Positions 24,153 through 39,337 of a DNA stretch of 64,000 nt are shown one piece after another. The notes below the pieces were generated by a model that made no database searches, was not told the DNA's origin, and saw nothing but the letters and a program-made list of their open reading frames with translations. Position 1 is the stretch's first letter, and each line of letters begins with the position of its first letter. Origin of the DNA: Neckera pumila. Taxonomy: Eukaryota; Streptophyta; Bryopsida; Hypnales; Neckeraceae. A program made the position numbers and the translations under genes. The stretch is from NCBI GenBank assembly GCA_963969595.1, contig OZ018417.1:18850501-18914500 (forward strand), read 5' to 3'.

Positions 24153-24487
24153 AGAGCATCACCACCCGGCTTGCAAAATGCAAGCCAGGTTGCAAGGCAG
24201 GGAAGAAGGGTCGCCCCACCCGTGGCCTCTTAAGAGACCATCGTCATCCAATGAGCTACGTCCACATTCACGGATCATGTCCTTGCTTTTTGGGAAAGTG
24301 GAAAAGTGTTTGTCTCATGCGGTTTGCAAGCCACCTTTTGGCTTGCAAAAGAGCCCGGTTTTGCAAGCCACCGGAGGCTTTTGGCTTGGCCTCTTAACAA
24401 GTTCATCCATTATGCAAGACGGGTGGGGCAATTTTGCAAGCCTCTCTTAACAAGTCATCCAATATGCAAGACGGGTGGGGATGCTCT
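24153..24487. mobile_element. AGAGCATC-type TIR element, copy 1
   Basis: 335 bp. Left end AGAGCATCACCACCCGGCTT, right end the inverse of AGAGCATCCCCACCCGTCTT. Internally GCTTGCAAAA/TTTTGCAAGC words repeat in both directions. AGAGCATC termini are common among plant MITEs. A further AGAGCATCGCCACCC at 24548 looks like one end of another member. Confidence 0.6.
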
Positions 24488-24745
24488 CAAGATGCTTCGG
24501 TAGAGTACCGGTAGTGGGAGTGGTCTTTTGCATCTCACAGAACTTAGAGCATCGCCACCCTAGGAGGGGCGCTAAGTGGGCGCCAAGTGGGTTTTGGGTG
24601 AGTGGATTTGAAGAGTGGGACTTTACCATTCTTCTTCTACTCCATAGTTGACGCGCCAAATAGAGATGCCAAATTTGTAATGGGTGCCATATATGTAATG
24701 CAAAAGATTTTGATGATTTTAAAATTAAACTCAATATTTTTTTAC

Positions 24746-25684
24746 TTAAACCCTAAAGGACCAAACGGCATTTTTTTGGCAACATAGTGATTTTGGGTAG
24801 CTCACTACGAACGGAATTTTTTTTTTTTTTTTCTTTGAAATTTTCACACAACATGCACCCGAGGAGTAGCTTTAAGACCCAACAATTTTCAGAACTTTTG
24901 ACTATATGGTTAAAAAGCTATTGGATGATATGTCATTTTCAACGCTCGACGAGCAGCTCAAAATTTTTCTGAGAAATCACTTTTTAAAAAAATAAAAATA
25001 TCTGGGATTGGTCCTCTAGATTTATATATACATGGAAAGCTTTAAATCATTCCATTTTGATTTATGAGATGAAGATTATGAGGTGTTCTAGTTCGCAAGC
25101 AGTTATGGATTCCCTACTCTAAAATAAACTTTGGAATTCTTTATTTAACTCAATTTTTAATATTTTTCAAAAAAAAATTAAAGCATAGGACGTATGTTAT
25201 TTATTACAACATTCCAACATTGGGATTGGCATTTTATAATTCCATAATTAAATTCTTAACAATTTAGTGTTTTGAAGCATTCTCTACTTCTTTCTACTTA
25301 CTATTTTTTTCCTATATGTTGTACAATTCCCAAAAATTTGAGAATTTTCAAGCATGTAGCCAACTTGATTTGAAGAATGAACCCAAAGAGTTACCACCAT
25401 TTTGGACATTTCTTCATATAAATGTGTCCTTGTGAAGTGCAGCTGTCCTATTTTTTGCGGGGACAAAAAAAGCATTTTTGTCAATTTAAACGCTAATATC
25501 TTGCAATCTACATGGTAGAAAATTCTGAAATTTTTTTCCACATCTTCTCAAACTAGTGCACTACAAGATCCTATGGTTACATGTGTCCAAAAATGTTTTT
25601 TTTCTAAAATTTGGTACTTGTACTAGAAATGACAACTTTGGAGCAATTTTGGTGAAAACATAGTCAAATACTTTTAGGGGTTAA
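24746..25684. mobile_element. TTAA/CCCCTAAAGG element, copy 3 (subfamily A)
   Basis: 939 bp, bounded by TTAAACCCTAAAGGACC and CTTTTAGGGGTTAA. Orientation is opposite to copies 1 and 2. The minus frame 25541-25284 (85 codons) is the same recurrent frame seen at 2220-2486 in copy 1. Confidence 0.8.
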
Positions 25685-25754
25685 TTCATTGAGAACTAGA
25701 TCACATTGTTTCAAAGGCATTTCCAATTTAGTTTGTATTTTGAACTAATAGAAA

Positions 25755-26315
25755 AGCTCACTACATACACATGGTGGTGGTGGTGGTGGGGGTGGGTGGG
25801 GGTATGAAAAGTTCACTCATAGTTTATTCAAAAGTAGGAATTGTGTTAAAAGTAGAATTTCAGACCTCATTTAGGCATAGTAGAATAATTTTTTCAAGAA
25901 AACTTTGAACTAATAAAAGTTGGAGAATCAAGTTAGATTTCATTTCCAAAAATCTGTTAGAAGTTTTGAATCTCCAATCAAAAGTTATGGACAAATTTCA
26001 GAGTGGAGTTGGAAGGGAATATTTTTTGACATTTTCAAACATTCTCTTTGAAATTTATCTAGAAGTTTTGATTGGAGACTCAAAATATCAAACGGATTTT
26101 TGGAGATGAAATTTAACTTGATTCTTCAACTTTTCCTAGTTCAAAATTATTTTGAAAAATCATTTTACTATGCCTAAATGAGGTTTGAAATTCTACTTTT
26201 AACATAATTCCTACTTTTGAATAGACTATGAGTGGTGGAGCTCCTACTACATCTAATTTACTTATCCAACATTGATTGTTCTACATCCTACCACCCCATG
26301 TGTATATAGTGAGCT
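25755..26315. mobile_element. Long-palindrome foldback element, copy 2
   Basis: 561 bp inverted repeat. Ends AGCTCACTACATACACATGG and its near inverse at 26300-26315. The arms share AGGCATAGTA, ATCCAATC/GATTGGAGA and AAAGTTATGGACAAAT words with the element at 3632-4276, in the same order. A (GGT)n run near 25772-25800 has grown in the left arm. Starts only ~70 bp from the TTAA of copy 3. Confidence 0.7.
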
Positions 26316-26645
26316 ACTCTTCTTGCTAAGAAATAAACAAAAGTTGAAAATACTTATATTCCAATTTTGATTGACACATGTAAAGTAGTAGTCCAAAGTA
26401 TTTTTTTCCTTTGTTTTTTTATACTAATGAAGGAAATTTCATGGCAGTTAAATTCTTTTACTTACATTCAAGTGCCAGCTGGGGGCGTCAGTACCTTGAA
26501 GTCAAAGTAAAAAGTGAAGTCAAATCTCACAGCGAGGCATGCCGAAGACTCCCCATTTGCCTATCCGCTCTTCAAAACTTGGCAAGTCCACATGCCTGCG
26601 ATGGGGGGAATTATTTGGCTTGATGCGCTAGTTTAGCGCTCAACC

Positions 26646-26939
26646 CATTAGATGACATTTGAGGGCATTGGAGGGCCATTTCAGGCCCATTTCCAATGCT
26701 GGACCAATTTTGCGAACGGTTGGTATGAGTTGTCAAAATTTTTGTGTTCAAAATAAAAAATAAAAATAAAATTTTTCCAAATATCATTTTAAGCAAAAAA
26801 CATTTTATTTTATTTTATTTTATTGAAAATGACGTGGCATGGTATCGGCCACATCAGCCAATTGCTTCTCCTATATTCCAGCAATCTGGAAACACAGGGG
26901 AACTCGCAGTCTCTTAGAGGCCTCAAATATCATCTAATG
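26646..26939. mobile_element. CATTAG-family inverted-repeat element, copy e
   Basis: 294 bp, CATTAGATGACATTTGAGGG on the left and the inverse of CATTAGATGATATTTGAGG on the right. The internal order is a GGCCCATTTCCAATGCTGG block, an A/T-rich centre, GACGTGGC, then GGGGAACTCGCAGTCT, as in copies b, d and f. Terminal repeat sequence is nearly identical to copies b and f. Confidence 0.75.
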
Positions 26940-26969
26940 CTCTCTTGGCGCCTTGTGGTGGCAATGCTC

Positions 26970-27898
26970 TTAACCCCTAAAGTTCCTTGACTGATTTCAC
27001 CGACAATGCTCAAAAATTGCCATTTTCAAACAAGTTCCAAATTTTTGGAAAAAAACTTCTTGACACATGTAGCAATAGGATCTTGTAGTATACTGACTTA
27101 AAAACATGTAGTAAGAATTTCAGAAATTTCCACTGCGTGGATTGCAAGATACAAGCATTCAAATTCACTAAAATCATTTTTTTGGCCTTGCAAAAATCAG
27201 GGGAGCTACACTTCAAAAGCTCACTTTTCTATTAAAAAAATGTCCAAAATGGTTGTCCTTCTTTAAATTCTTTTTTCTAGACAAGTTGGCCACATGCTTC
27301 AAAAATTTTACATCATTTGGAATTGTACAACATATAGGAAAAAGTAGTAAGTAGATAATAGTAGAGAATGATCCAAAATACTAAAATGTTAAGAATTTAA
27401 TTATGGGAGTGAAAAATGACAATCCCAATGATTGCAGTGTTGTAATAAACAATCGATATCTCATGGTTTAATTTTTTTCTAATAATGTTGAAAATTGAGT
27501 AAGATAACAGTGTTCAAAGTTTATTTTAGAGTTGAAAGAATCCATACTTGCCTGCACACAAAAAATCCTCATAACTTTTGACTCATTTATCAAAATGGAA
27601 TGATTCAAAGCTTTCCATGTATATATAATTCTAGAAAAAAAAAATTTAATTTTTGTTTTTTAAAAAGATTGAATTTTTTTATCTGCCCGGACTGCCCAAG
27701 TTGAGAAACAAACTAAATATCATGCAATAACTTTTTACTCATATTTTCAAATGTCATGAAATTTAGTGTGTATGAAAGATATTCCATGTTTTCACCTTCT
27801 ATTTAAATTTTGGCTAATCTTATAGAAATCTCTAGTCACTCATACTTGCCTAAGATTTCTATGTAGCCAAAAATTGCATGTTGGTCCTTTGGGGTTAA
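26970..27898. mobile_element. TTAA/CCCCTAAAGG element, copy 4 (subfamily A)
   Basis: 929 bp with intact TTAA at both ends: TTAACCCCTAAAGTTCC at the left and GGTCCTTTGGGGTTAA at the right (one A lost). Same orientation as copies 1 and 2. Confidence 0.8.
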
Positions 27899-27979
27899 AT
27901 TCTACTCCGTACTTCTTAATTTTACAGTACCGTATGTGAAGGATTGATTCAGCAAGCAGGAGTCAAAATTGAATTTTTG

Positions 27980-28259
27980 TATTAGACGACATTTGAGGCC
28001 TCTAGAAGACCGTTTCAAGCCCGTTCCCAATGTTGTCCCGATTTTGTGAACAGCCAATATGGGTTGTCAGATTATATTTTATTTAAAAATAAAAAAAAAT
28101 CCCAAATATCATTCTAAGCAATTTTATTTTTATTTTTATTTTTTGAAAATGACGTGGCACGATGTCAACCACATCAGTCAACTACTTCCTTTGCGTTCCC
28201 GCAATCTGGGAACACACAAGAGCTCGCAGTCTTCTAGAGGCCTCAAATGTCCCCTAATG
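27980..28259. mobile_element. CATTAG-family inverted-repeat element, copy f
   Basis: 280 bp. Left TATTAGACGACATTTGAGGC, right the inverse of CATTAGGGGACATTTGAGGC. The match continues into CTCTAGAAG on both sides. Same internal plan as copy e. Confidence 0.75.
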
Positions 28260-28424
28260 CATCAGATTCGTGGGGTCCATGTCACCTCATCCTAATTACA
28301 CAAACCTCACTAATCACAAGATGATGAGTAGCACCTTTCTTTTATAGAAGAAACTTAATTCTTGTTGAATCTGACCTTTACGTAGGATATTTCAATACTT
28401 TTTTAGTATACTTCAGTACTAGCA

Positions 28425-29670
28425 TAAACCCCAAAGGAGCGCATCACATTTTAGGCAAAAATTGTAATCATTGTCATTTTTGTAGGGCAGTGAGAAAAAA
28501 AAATTTCTTTCAAAACTGAAGTGCACAAATTTGTTCAAAAGTACTATTGGAATGAGTGGAAAAAATTTCAGAAATTTTGACTGCACAATTTGAAAGATTA
28601 TAAAGTTTGAAGCTAGAAGAAAAAAAATTCTTGACCTTGCCCACCAAGGCCAGTAGACTTTAACTCCTCCTAGAGTGAGTTTTACTCTATACCTGGGTAT
28701 TTTTTTTATATTTGCATCTTGTATCATGTAAATTACATATTTGTCAAAGATCATAGTAGAAGAGGATTTGTACACATGCTGTCTAAAGTTGTTCCAATTG
28801 CTCAAAATTTTTGGGGCAATATAACTTTTGATCCGGACACCTGATCAGAAAAAAAATAATATATATTCCCACTTAAGAGGTACATGTTCACTCTTTATGT
28901 TAGAATTTCATGAACATCCTAACCAAATTGACCTTGTGCATAACTACACAAGATTTCTTGCATACATTGACTGGTCACTGGTCCTTTACGGAATAACTGT
29001 GAAAGGACAAGACCTATCACCAATCAATAAGTATATTTTTCATCTCTATAGTAATCTTGAAAGTCATACATCAACCATTTTCTAGCTATTGCAGCATTAC
29101 AAGGTTTTAAAAAATTCAAAATCGTGAAAATTGAATTCACAAATGAATCCTACAAGTTATTCTCTTAAGAAGATGCTTAGATTGAGGGCTGCTTTTATGT
29201 GAGCCTAAAAACATGAGCCCATGATCCTAAAAGACTATAAACATGTCTAATAGGTGTCTTTATTATAGAATACTTTCCATGATTATAGTGGAATTATGTT
29301 ATAAATACCTATGTTATATGTGTTCATATTGTAATAACCTTTTATGGTTGTAGAATACCTATATATATACATGCTCAAGGCTCACATGCTCACATTTTCA
29401 TGCTCATACACCAACATCATTGTGCTTAGATTCCCCCTCAAAACGCGATTGTCCATAACTTTCACTTCACTATATAAGTGGAATGATTTAAAGGTTCCCA
29501 CAAAGATAAAAATAAAACTTATGAAAAATAACTTTTGCTCCTGAGTACCAATTGTAACAAATATTTCATTCCAAAAAAGCTAATGTATTTTTCTATCCTC
29601 ACAAATGGTTTCAGGAAATCACAAATATTGAGATTCTAGGAGCCTACTCAAAATTCACATTTGGGATCAC
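28425..29670. mobile_element. TTAA/CCCCTAAAGG element, copy 5 (subfamily B, right end eroded)
   Basis: Left end TAAACCCCAAAGGAGCGCAT. Internal B-type blocks include AAGATGCTTAGATTG, TGTCCATAACTTTC and AACTTTTGCTCC. The right terminus is no longer recognisable; similarity fades near 29670. It carries a 239 bp insertion at 29184-29422. Confidence 0.55.
29184..29422. mobile_element. Mutator-like insertion with 10 bp target duplication
   Basis: It is flanked by direct repeats TGCTTAGATT at 29174-29183 and 29423-29432. Other B-type copies have a single AAGATGCTTAGATTG at this place, so the empty site is visible. The insert has GTGAGCC near the left end and GGCTCAC near the right, with CTATAAT-rich middle DNA. 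A 10 bp duplication fits Mutator-like elements. No coding capacity. Confidence 0.65.
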
Positions 29671-29834
29671 TAGTGGTTGCTACAATCTAGTGAATTTATT
29701 AGAGTTCATCGTAAAGTGTGTGCAACGGAGAACTAGGAGCCAGAATTTGACAAAACCACAGGGCAGAATTCCTTGAAGCACCTAAACTTGGTCTAATGGA
29801 GTATGGTGTTGGGTTGCTTTTGTAATGTTCTTTG

Positions 29835-30820
29835 TTTACCCCTATAGGATATGCATGTGTTTTTTTGGCAACATAGAAATTTTGGCATGTGCTAAGAGAT
29901 TTTCATGTTTTAGACCAAAACTTTAAGTGACAGAAGTCGTGGACAACAAAATTTAATGACATTTGGAAATATGAGTAAAAGTTATGGCCTAATATGTTAC
30001 TTTTTTTCCAATCGTGCAATCCGGGCAAATAAAAAGAATCACTTTTTTCAAAAAAGAAAATTGAAATTGATTTTTAAGATTTATATATACATGGAAAGCT
30101 TTGAATCATTCCATTTTGATCAATGAGTCTAAAGTTATGAGGAGTTTTAGTTTGCGGGTAATTTTAGATTCTCTACTCTAAGATAAACTTTGGAGTCCTT
30201 TATCTTATTCAATATTCAATATTTTTGGAAAAAAATAAAATTTTAAGATGTAGATTGTTTATTATAACATTGCAACCATTGAGATTGGCCTTTTTTAATT
30301 CCATATTTTTATTCTTAACAATTTAATATTTTTAGTCATTCTCTACTATTGTCTACTTACTATTTTTTCCTATATGTTGTTCGTACAATTTCTAATGATG
30401 TGATATTTTCCAAGCATGTAGCCAACTTGTCTAACAAAAGAGAATCCAAAGAAGCACAACCATTTTGAACATTTTTTCAAAGAAAAGTGAGCTTGTGAAG
30501 TGCAGCTACCTTGATTTTTTTTTTAACAGATGGGAAACCCACTGCATTAAAAAAGAACCAAGTACACATTAGCCAAACCATCTGCCTTGTTTTTGGCAAG
30601 GCCCAAAAAACGAATTCAGTGAATTTGAATGTCTTTATCTTGCAATCTATGTGGTGGAATTTTTGAAATTTTTATCACATGTTCTCAAGTCAGCACACTA
30701 CAAGATCCTACAATTTTATGTGTCAAGAAACTTTATTTTCAAAAATTTGATACTTGTTCTAAAAATGGTACTTTTTTAGTGTTTTTGGTGAAAACACAGT
30801 CATGGAACTTTAGGGATTAA
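29835..30820. mobile_element. TTAA/CCCCTAAAGG element, copy 6 (subfamily A)
   Basis: 986 bp, from TTTACCCCTATAGGA to CTTTAGGGATTAA. An extra ~90 bp containing AACAGATGGGAAACCCACTG, at about 30510-30600, explains the greater length. Orientation as copy 3. Confidence 0.75.
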
Positions 30821-32282
30821 ACAAATAACTAGATTTCATTGCAAGGGTTGGGTAGGCAAAATACAAGTGGTCACACATATAATTGTGCAACAAGCCGAAT
30901 GCAGGGGTCCAACCAAGGGTGAAGGTAAAAAAATGATCTCCTATCTTGCACTTGATTGATCTATTTTCTTCATCTCCCCTTGCGAATGTGAGGCAAATTC
31001 CTAATTGCATATATGCACTCACAATTTTCAAATTTTATCAAATTCGCAAATTTTATCATGTGTGGCAAATAAAAAGTTCTTGTGTTTTCCCCAGTGGTAA
31101 AACGCAGCTCATTGCATATCTATAAGCACAAGTAAGGTAGGAGGTCCATAAATTGCTCATTTAAGAGCTCAAACTTAGTTTTGGAGAGGCGAAACATTTC
31201 ACAATATTTTTCAGTAAATTTTCCTTGAAAGACAAGAGGAACTAGCATCTAATCCAATTCGTTTCATATTTTTTGGAGCTTTCTGGAATTAATTATGAAA
31301 TTTTCAAGTAGAAGTGGCATAGGGCTCTAAAATCACCCACCTCCTAAACTATACATTGCTTGTACATTGCTGAAGGCTATGAAAAAGCAGCATGTATAAG
31401 CCGTGTACATTTGAATAGGGTGGGCAATTTTAGAGCTTGTACAATTTAAGAACCTCCTACTTTAGTGGCTTGGTGGGAGAGAACCAAGACAACTCCAACA
31501 CACTGAGACAAAATCAAGCTTATAGTTGTATGAGGAGCTTCTTGCAGAGGTAATTAAATCCCAGGGTGAATGTAAAAAAAAAAAGACCCCCTATTTTCTG
31601 TTGTCCTTGTTCAGTTGTTAACACCTCTGGTAGCTAATTTGGGGCCTCTGATTGTAAATATGAACTCAGAATTTGCAAAGAATTCATGCAGCAAATAAAA
31701 TGTTCCTGTGTTTTCCCCAGGGGCAAGGTGGGGGGGGGCACAAACGACCTCCACAAGAGGCTCGTCATATAACTATAAGCTTGATCCTGAGACCCCTCAG
31801 CTTGCAATTGACATTCTGTTGTTCCATTACAAGATTCCTGGCCCATAAATCGGAACACGTGAAGGACCATAGATGCAGGCAGGGCAGGGCGCCTTGAATG
31901 AAGGCTGCTTTGCCTCACCTGGTCCAGAGGACATTTACAGGGCTTTTTTTCTTTTTCGAAATTTCGCCAATTCTGACAGAAAGCAACAAATGCACTCTCA
32001 TCCCTTCAAATTTAATGCTATCCGGTGCTGCCAGAGCACAACTTCTACAGTGAAAAAAAAAGTCTTGGAGGACAATGCAGTCATAACTTATTAAATTGGA
32101 CCCCTGTGAATGGGGATTCTACAAGCTTTGCCCCTTTTGTCTGGACTGTTGTTATCTTAGGATGGAAGTTTTGTTCTGTCCTGGTGATGCTGGGAACCAT
32201 TAACAACCAACATGTATGTAGATCATGCCAAGCATGTGGGGGCAGGGAGGTCTCATTTTCTTACTGAACGGAAAGGCTCATT
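30821..32282. repeat. Dispersed repeat region (GCAAATAAAA...TTTTCCCCAG family)
   Basis: No gene seen. Two partial copies of a repeat containing TTTGGGGCCTCTGATTG, GAATTTGCAAA and TGTGTTTTCCCCAG occur near 31020-31095 and 31632-31725. Related copies lie at 39197-39290 and 60545-60640. The inverted AATTGCTCATTTAAGAGCTC and CACCTCCTAA words near 31150-31460 suggest another decayed inverted-repeat element. Short frames at 31634-31918 (minus) and 31673-31897 (plus) have no family resemblance. Confidence 0.4.
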
Positions 32283-32495
32283 CCCCAATCTGGCCAGTTT
32301 CTGTGAACATCGATTTGGGGCTATTAGAATTTTTTTTTTAAAACATAAAACTAAAAAAAATTCTTTTCAGAAATGATGTGGCAATCATTGTGCCACATCA
32401 GCCAGCTAATGCCAAGGCTACTGCAGCTGCGTTCCCGTAGTTTGTGAACGCAGGGGAACTCGCAACCCTCCAAGAGCCCCGTATCCTCTCTAATG
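32283..32495. mobile_element. CATTAG-family element, copy g (left end lost)
   Basis: The right end is the inverse of CATTAGAGAGGATACGGGGC. Upstream are GGGGAACTCGCAACC, GCGTTCCCG and GATGTGGC blocks in the family order, and CCCCAATCTGGCCAG near the left. The matching left terminal repeat is absent, so about 50 bp have been lost. Confidence 0.6.
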
Positions 32496-32604
32496 TATTT
32501 TCCTTAGAAGGTCAGTGGAACAGCCCATTGATCATGGTCAGAATTAGGAGTTTGCCCTTGAGCCATGGCTCGAAAATTTTAAATTTATTAAATTTCTTCC
32601 CACA

Positions 32605-33536
32605 TTAACCCCTAAAGGACCGAGGTGATTTTCCTACCAAAAACCATTCAAAATTGTCATTTCTATTGCAAAGAGAAAAGAGTTTAAAAAATTGTTTTTT
32701 TTTGCATATCCAACCTTCAGATCTTATACTTGACTAGTATATGAATATGTGAACTAAATTTCAGAAACTTTGACCACGTAGATTGCAAGATATATGCATT
32801 TGAAGTGAAGAAAAGAAGTTTTTTTCCACCTTGCTTGACTAGCTTTTTTGGCTTTGAATCTTTTTAGTTCAAATTTTTGCACTACTGATTTCGACTTTCT
32901 ACTTATTTATGTTAAGTAGTTGAGTTGAGAATCTACCAAAAAAATTTAGGAAAAAAAGCACTTAATTTTCACTCATTAAAAAATTGTTAAGTAGAGGTGG
33001 ATACAAGATTGAAGAAAAAACTAAATTGTTAATAGCTTTTAGATTGAATTGAATCACAATAATCCCAACGGTGAGATTGTTCTAGCAAGAAAATCTAACC
33101 CTGTCTAACAAAAAAATTTGAAAAATTCTCAAAATTGCATTCAAAAATGAATTCTACAACTTATTTTTTCAAGAAGATGCTTAGATTGCCCGAAAAACTA
33201 AGATTGTCCATAACTTTCTCATTATTAGTCCAAATTGAATGAAACAAAGCTTCACATGTAGACAAAAATATAATCTTTGAGGAAAAAATTTGGAAAAAAA
33301 TTATTTTGACTTTTTGTGATTTTTTTTCTGCTGCCCGCAAAATTCCAATTTTACTTATTGTGCCATAACTTTTGCTCCCGGGCATCAATTAAAATAAAAA
33401 TTATATAATCGCAAAGATCTCACAAAAATACACAACCTCAAAAAATCCCAAAAAATATTACTAAAAATTGAGATCGTAGGAACCTGCCCGGACCCAAATT
33501 GTCCCCCGAGGGGACAACCGGTCTTTTAGGGGTTAA
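32605..33536. mobile_element. TTAA/CCCCTAAAGG element, copy 7 (subfamily B)
   Basis: 932 bp with perfect TTAACCCCTAAAGGACC at the left and GTCTTTTAGGGGTTAA at the right. The B-type right part has GTCCCCCGAGGGGAC, a self-complementary 15-mer just inside the terminus, which recurs as CCCCTTGGGGG in copies 9 and 14. This is one of the best reference copies. Confidence 0.85.
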
Positions 33537-36688
<3,152 letters not shown>

Positions 36689-37619
36689 TTAACCCCTAAA
36701 GGACCAACATGCGTTTTTTGGCCGTATAGAAATTTTGGGCAGGTACGTGTGACTAGAGATTTCCATATTTGAGGCTGAAACTTTAATAGAAGGTGGGGGC
36801 AAGGAATATCTTCATGTGTACCAAGTTTCATGACATTTCAAAATACGAGTCAAAAGTTGTGACCTAATATGGTGTGTTTTTTTGTAACTGGGCAGTTTGG
36901 GCAGATCAGAAAAAATCATTTTTTCTGGAATTTTTTTTTGGAAATTGGTTCTTTACAGTTTTACATACTTAAAAAGCTTTGAGTCATTCCATTTTAATCA
37001 ATGAGTCAAAAGTTATGAGGGTTTTTGGTTTGCGGGCACTTATAGATTGTCTACTCTAAAAAACCCTTTAAAGTCGTTTATTTAACTCAATTTTCAATAT
37101 TTCTGGAAAAAAAAAAACACTTGGATGTACATTGATTATTGCAACACTACAACCGTTGGGATTGGCATTTTTAAATTCCATAATTAAATTTTTAACAATT
37201 TAGTATTTTGAATCATTTTCTACTTCTTTCTACTTACTATTTTTTTCCTATATGTTGTACAATTCCAAATGATGTGAAACTTTTCAAGCATATAGAAAAC
37301 TTGTTTAGAAAACTGATTTCAAAGAAGCACCACCTTTATCGCCATTTTTTCATTGAAAAGTGAGCTTGCAAAGTGCAGCTGCCCAGTTTTTCGCAGGATT
37401 GAAAAAATGGTTTTCAAGACTTTGAATGCTTATATCTTATGATCCACAAGGTGGAATTTTCTGAAATTTTTACCACATGTTTTCAAAATATCATACTACA
37501 AGATCCTACGGTTACATGTGTCAAAAAAAAAAAATTTCCAAAAATTTGGTAGTTGTATTAGAAATGACAGTTTTGGAGCGTTTTTGGTGATTACATAGTC
37601 ATGAAACTTTAGGGGTTAA
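36689..37619. mobile_element. TTAA/CCCCTAAAGG element, copy 8 (subfamily A)
   Basis: 931 bp, TTAACCCCTAAAGGACCAA to AACTTTAGGGGTTAA, both TTAA intact. The left end continues CATGCGTTTTTTGGCC, and the right end carries the GTTTTTGGTGATTACATAGTCA block that marks subfamily A. Confidence 0.85.
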
Positions 37620-38437
37620 AGCGAATATGACACAAAGGTATGTATATTTTGCTTTTGTCAATGTACCTACAGTGTACATTTCAAAAGGTGGTCACTTGAA
37701 ATGACCATCATGTTTCAACTTCAAAAATTTGTAATTAATTCCACAAAGGTCCAAAAAATATGAAACGACTTGAGTGACATGTCAATTCACTTTTTCTTCC
37801 TACAAAAATTGACTCAAAATTGTTTCAAGGAGTTTAGCTTCCCTTTTAATGCACTCAATCAGCTCTCAAATGGTTGCCTTAATTTCTACCTTAACCTAAC
37901 AACATTGAAAATGAAATTGTAAAACTCTCGTGAATGATCCCACCATTTGTACTAACAATGTCGTGATTCCCCGTACTGTTTTGCCGTGGCCTCCAGTTGG
38001 TCGTTGCTAAGTTAGTGGTCTTTTTCGTTGGGTACCAATCTGCATAAATCACGGGGGGAGGAGTGGAGTACAATATTGCAAGCGGTGGGCGTCTTTCCCC
38101 AGAGTTGTGGAGATAAGTATCATGTGACTTTATCTTCTTCAAGTCAAAGACCTGTCCATTTGCCCTCTCTCTCTGGTGAATGGAAGGCTGTAATAAATTC
38201 ATGCTAGTACATATCATCCAAGGCAAAACTCACTTGCACCAGTTGCTTATATCTACAGTACTAGTACTGACCAATAGCCTAGATGGAGGGTTTGAATGAG
38301 GAAAGAACTCTCCCTTGTCGGTGACACCGTTTCTTACAACAACAACCAAAAAAAAAAGAAAAAAAAAAGAGGAAAGAATTACTGGTAACTTATCAACTGA
38401 ATCACCCCCAACATGTACACAGTGAGAATAGCAAAAT
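37620..38437. other. Intergenic DNA
   Basis: No gene recognised. The 111-codon minus frame at 38226-37891 lies in slightly GC-richer sequence but has no motif I know. It could be a captured fragment or accidental. Confidence 0.3.
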
Positions 38438-38682
38438 TAGGTGAATTTAGATTGCCTTAATAATTAGGTTGCCTTCCTCAAAAAAGTTACTTCATGATTC
38501 ACCACTTGTCCATGTAGAGACCCATGCAACTTTCTGAACTAGGCCTTGAACCGGTGCACCAACCCATGCCATGTACATGGTTATGGGTTCATGAAATGAT
38601 TATTGCATTCTTGTTAAGTAAAGATAAACATTAATATAGTGTAGAATGTTGAGAAATTTGTGAAGGCAACCTAAATTCACTA
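38438..38682. mobile_element. Small TIR element (ATAGTGAAATTAGG type), copy 2
   Basis: 245 bp. TAGGTGAATTTAGATTGCC at the left, the inverse of TAGTGAATTTAGGTTGCC at the right (38663-38682). It shares internal ACTTGTCCATG and CCATGCAACTTT with the 126 bp copy at 11950, which appears to be an internally deleted relative. Confidence 0.5.
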
Positions 38683-39070
38683 TTCAATGTCACTGCGAAT
38701 GTAATAAAGGTATGTTTGCACTTGGGTGTTAAAGAGTGTTGTTATTGAGGGTCTTATAAACCTACTACTTTGGACTAGATTCACATTGCAAACATCACCC
38801 CTAACACCAAGTGCAAGTATACCTTAAGTCATGTTAATACCCTGCTCATGACTAACTTTTAGAATCTGATACATAGATTTCTCGATTAGTCCATTCAGGT
38901 GAACATTGCTTGGACAACCACATTAGGAGAAGAACCTGGGCCACAATACCTTACATTCAACGGTGCCTTACAGAAGCAAAGAAGCAAGTTGGGCTTGAGG
39001 TTGAGTTTTGTATTTCTGTAAAAAGCTTTAATTTCATGGCAAAACACTGACAGAGAGCCCTGTAAGTTCA

Positions 39071-39337
39071 AAAAACGTTAAATCGTGCCATCCTTTGTGG
39101 GCCCAGCAGGGTAAATTTGGGTTTCACGAGGGTAAAAGTAAATAAAAGCCCCTTATATTTGAGCTGTGTCTAGGGATACTTACTAGCCCCCCTAGCTAAT
39201 TTGGGGCCTCTGATTGCAAATATGAATTCAGATTTTGAAAATAAATAAACTTGTGGCAAATAAAAAATTCCAGCGTTTTCCCCAGGGTAAATTTGGCCCG
39301 CAGGGCCCACCAAGGATGGCACGATTTAACATCCTGC
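39071..39337. mobile_element. Mutator-like insertion with 10 bp target duplication and TIRs
   Basis: 267 bp flanked by direct repeats TGTAAGTTCA at 39061-39070 and 39338-39347. Near the ends, GTTAAATCGTGCCATCC (from 39077) pairs with its inverse ending at about 39330, and the complementarity continues into TTTGTGGGCCC with one mismatch. The middle holds the GGGGCCTCTGATTGCAAATA and GCGTTTTCCCCAGG blocks shared with the 31 kb and 60 kb repeats. No coding capacity. Confidence 0.75.
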
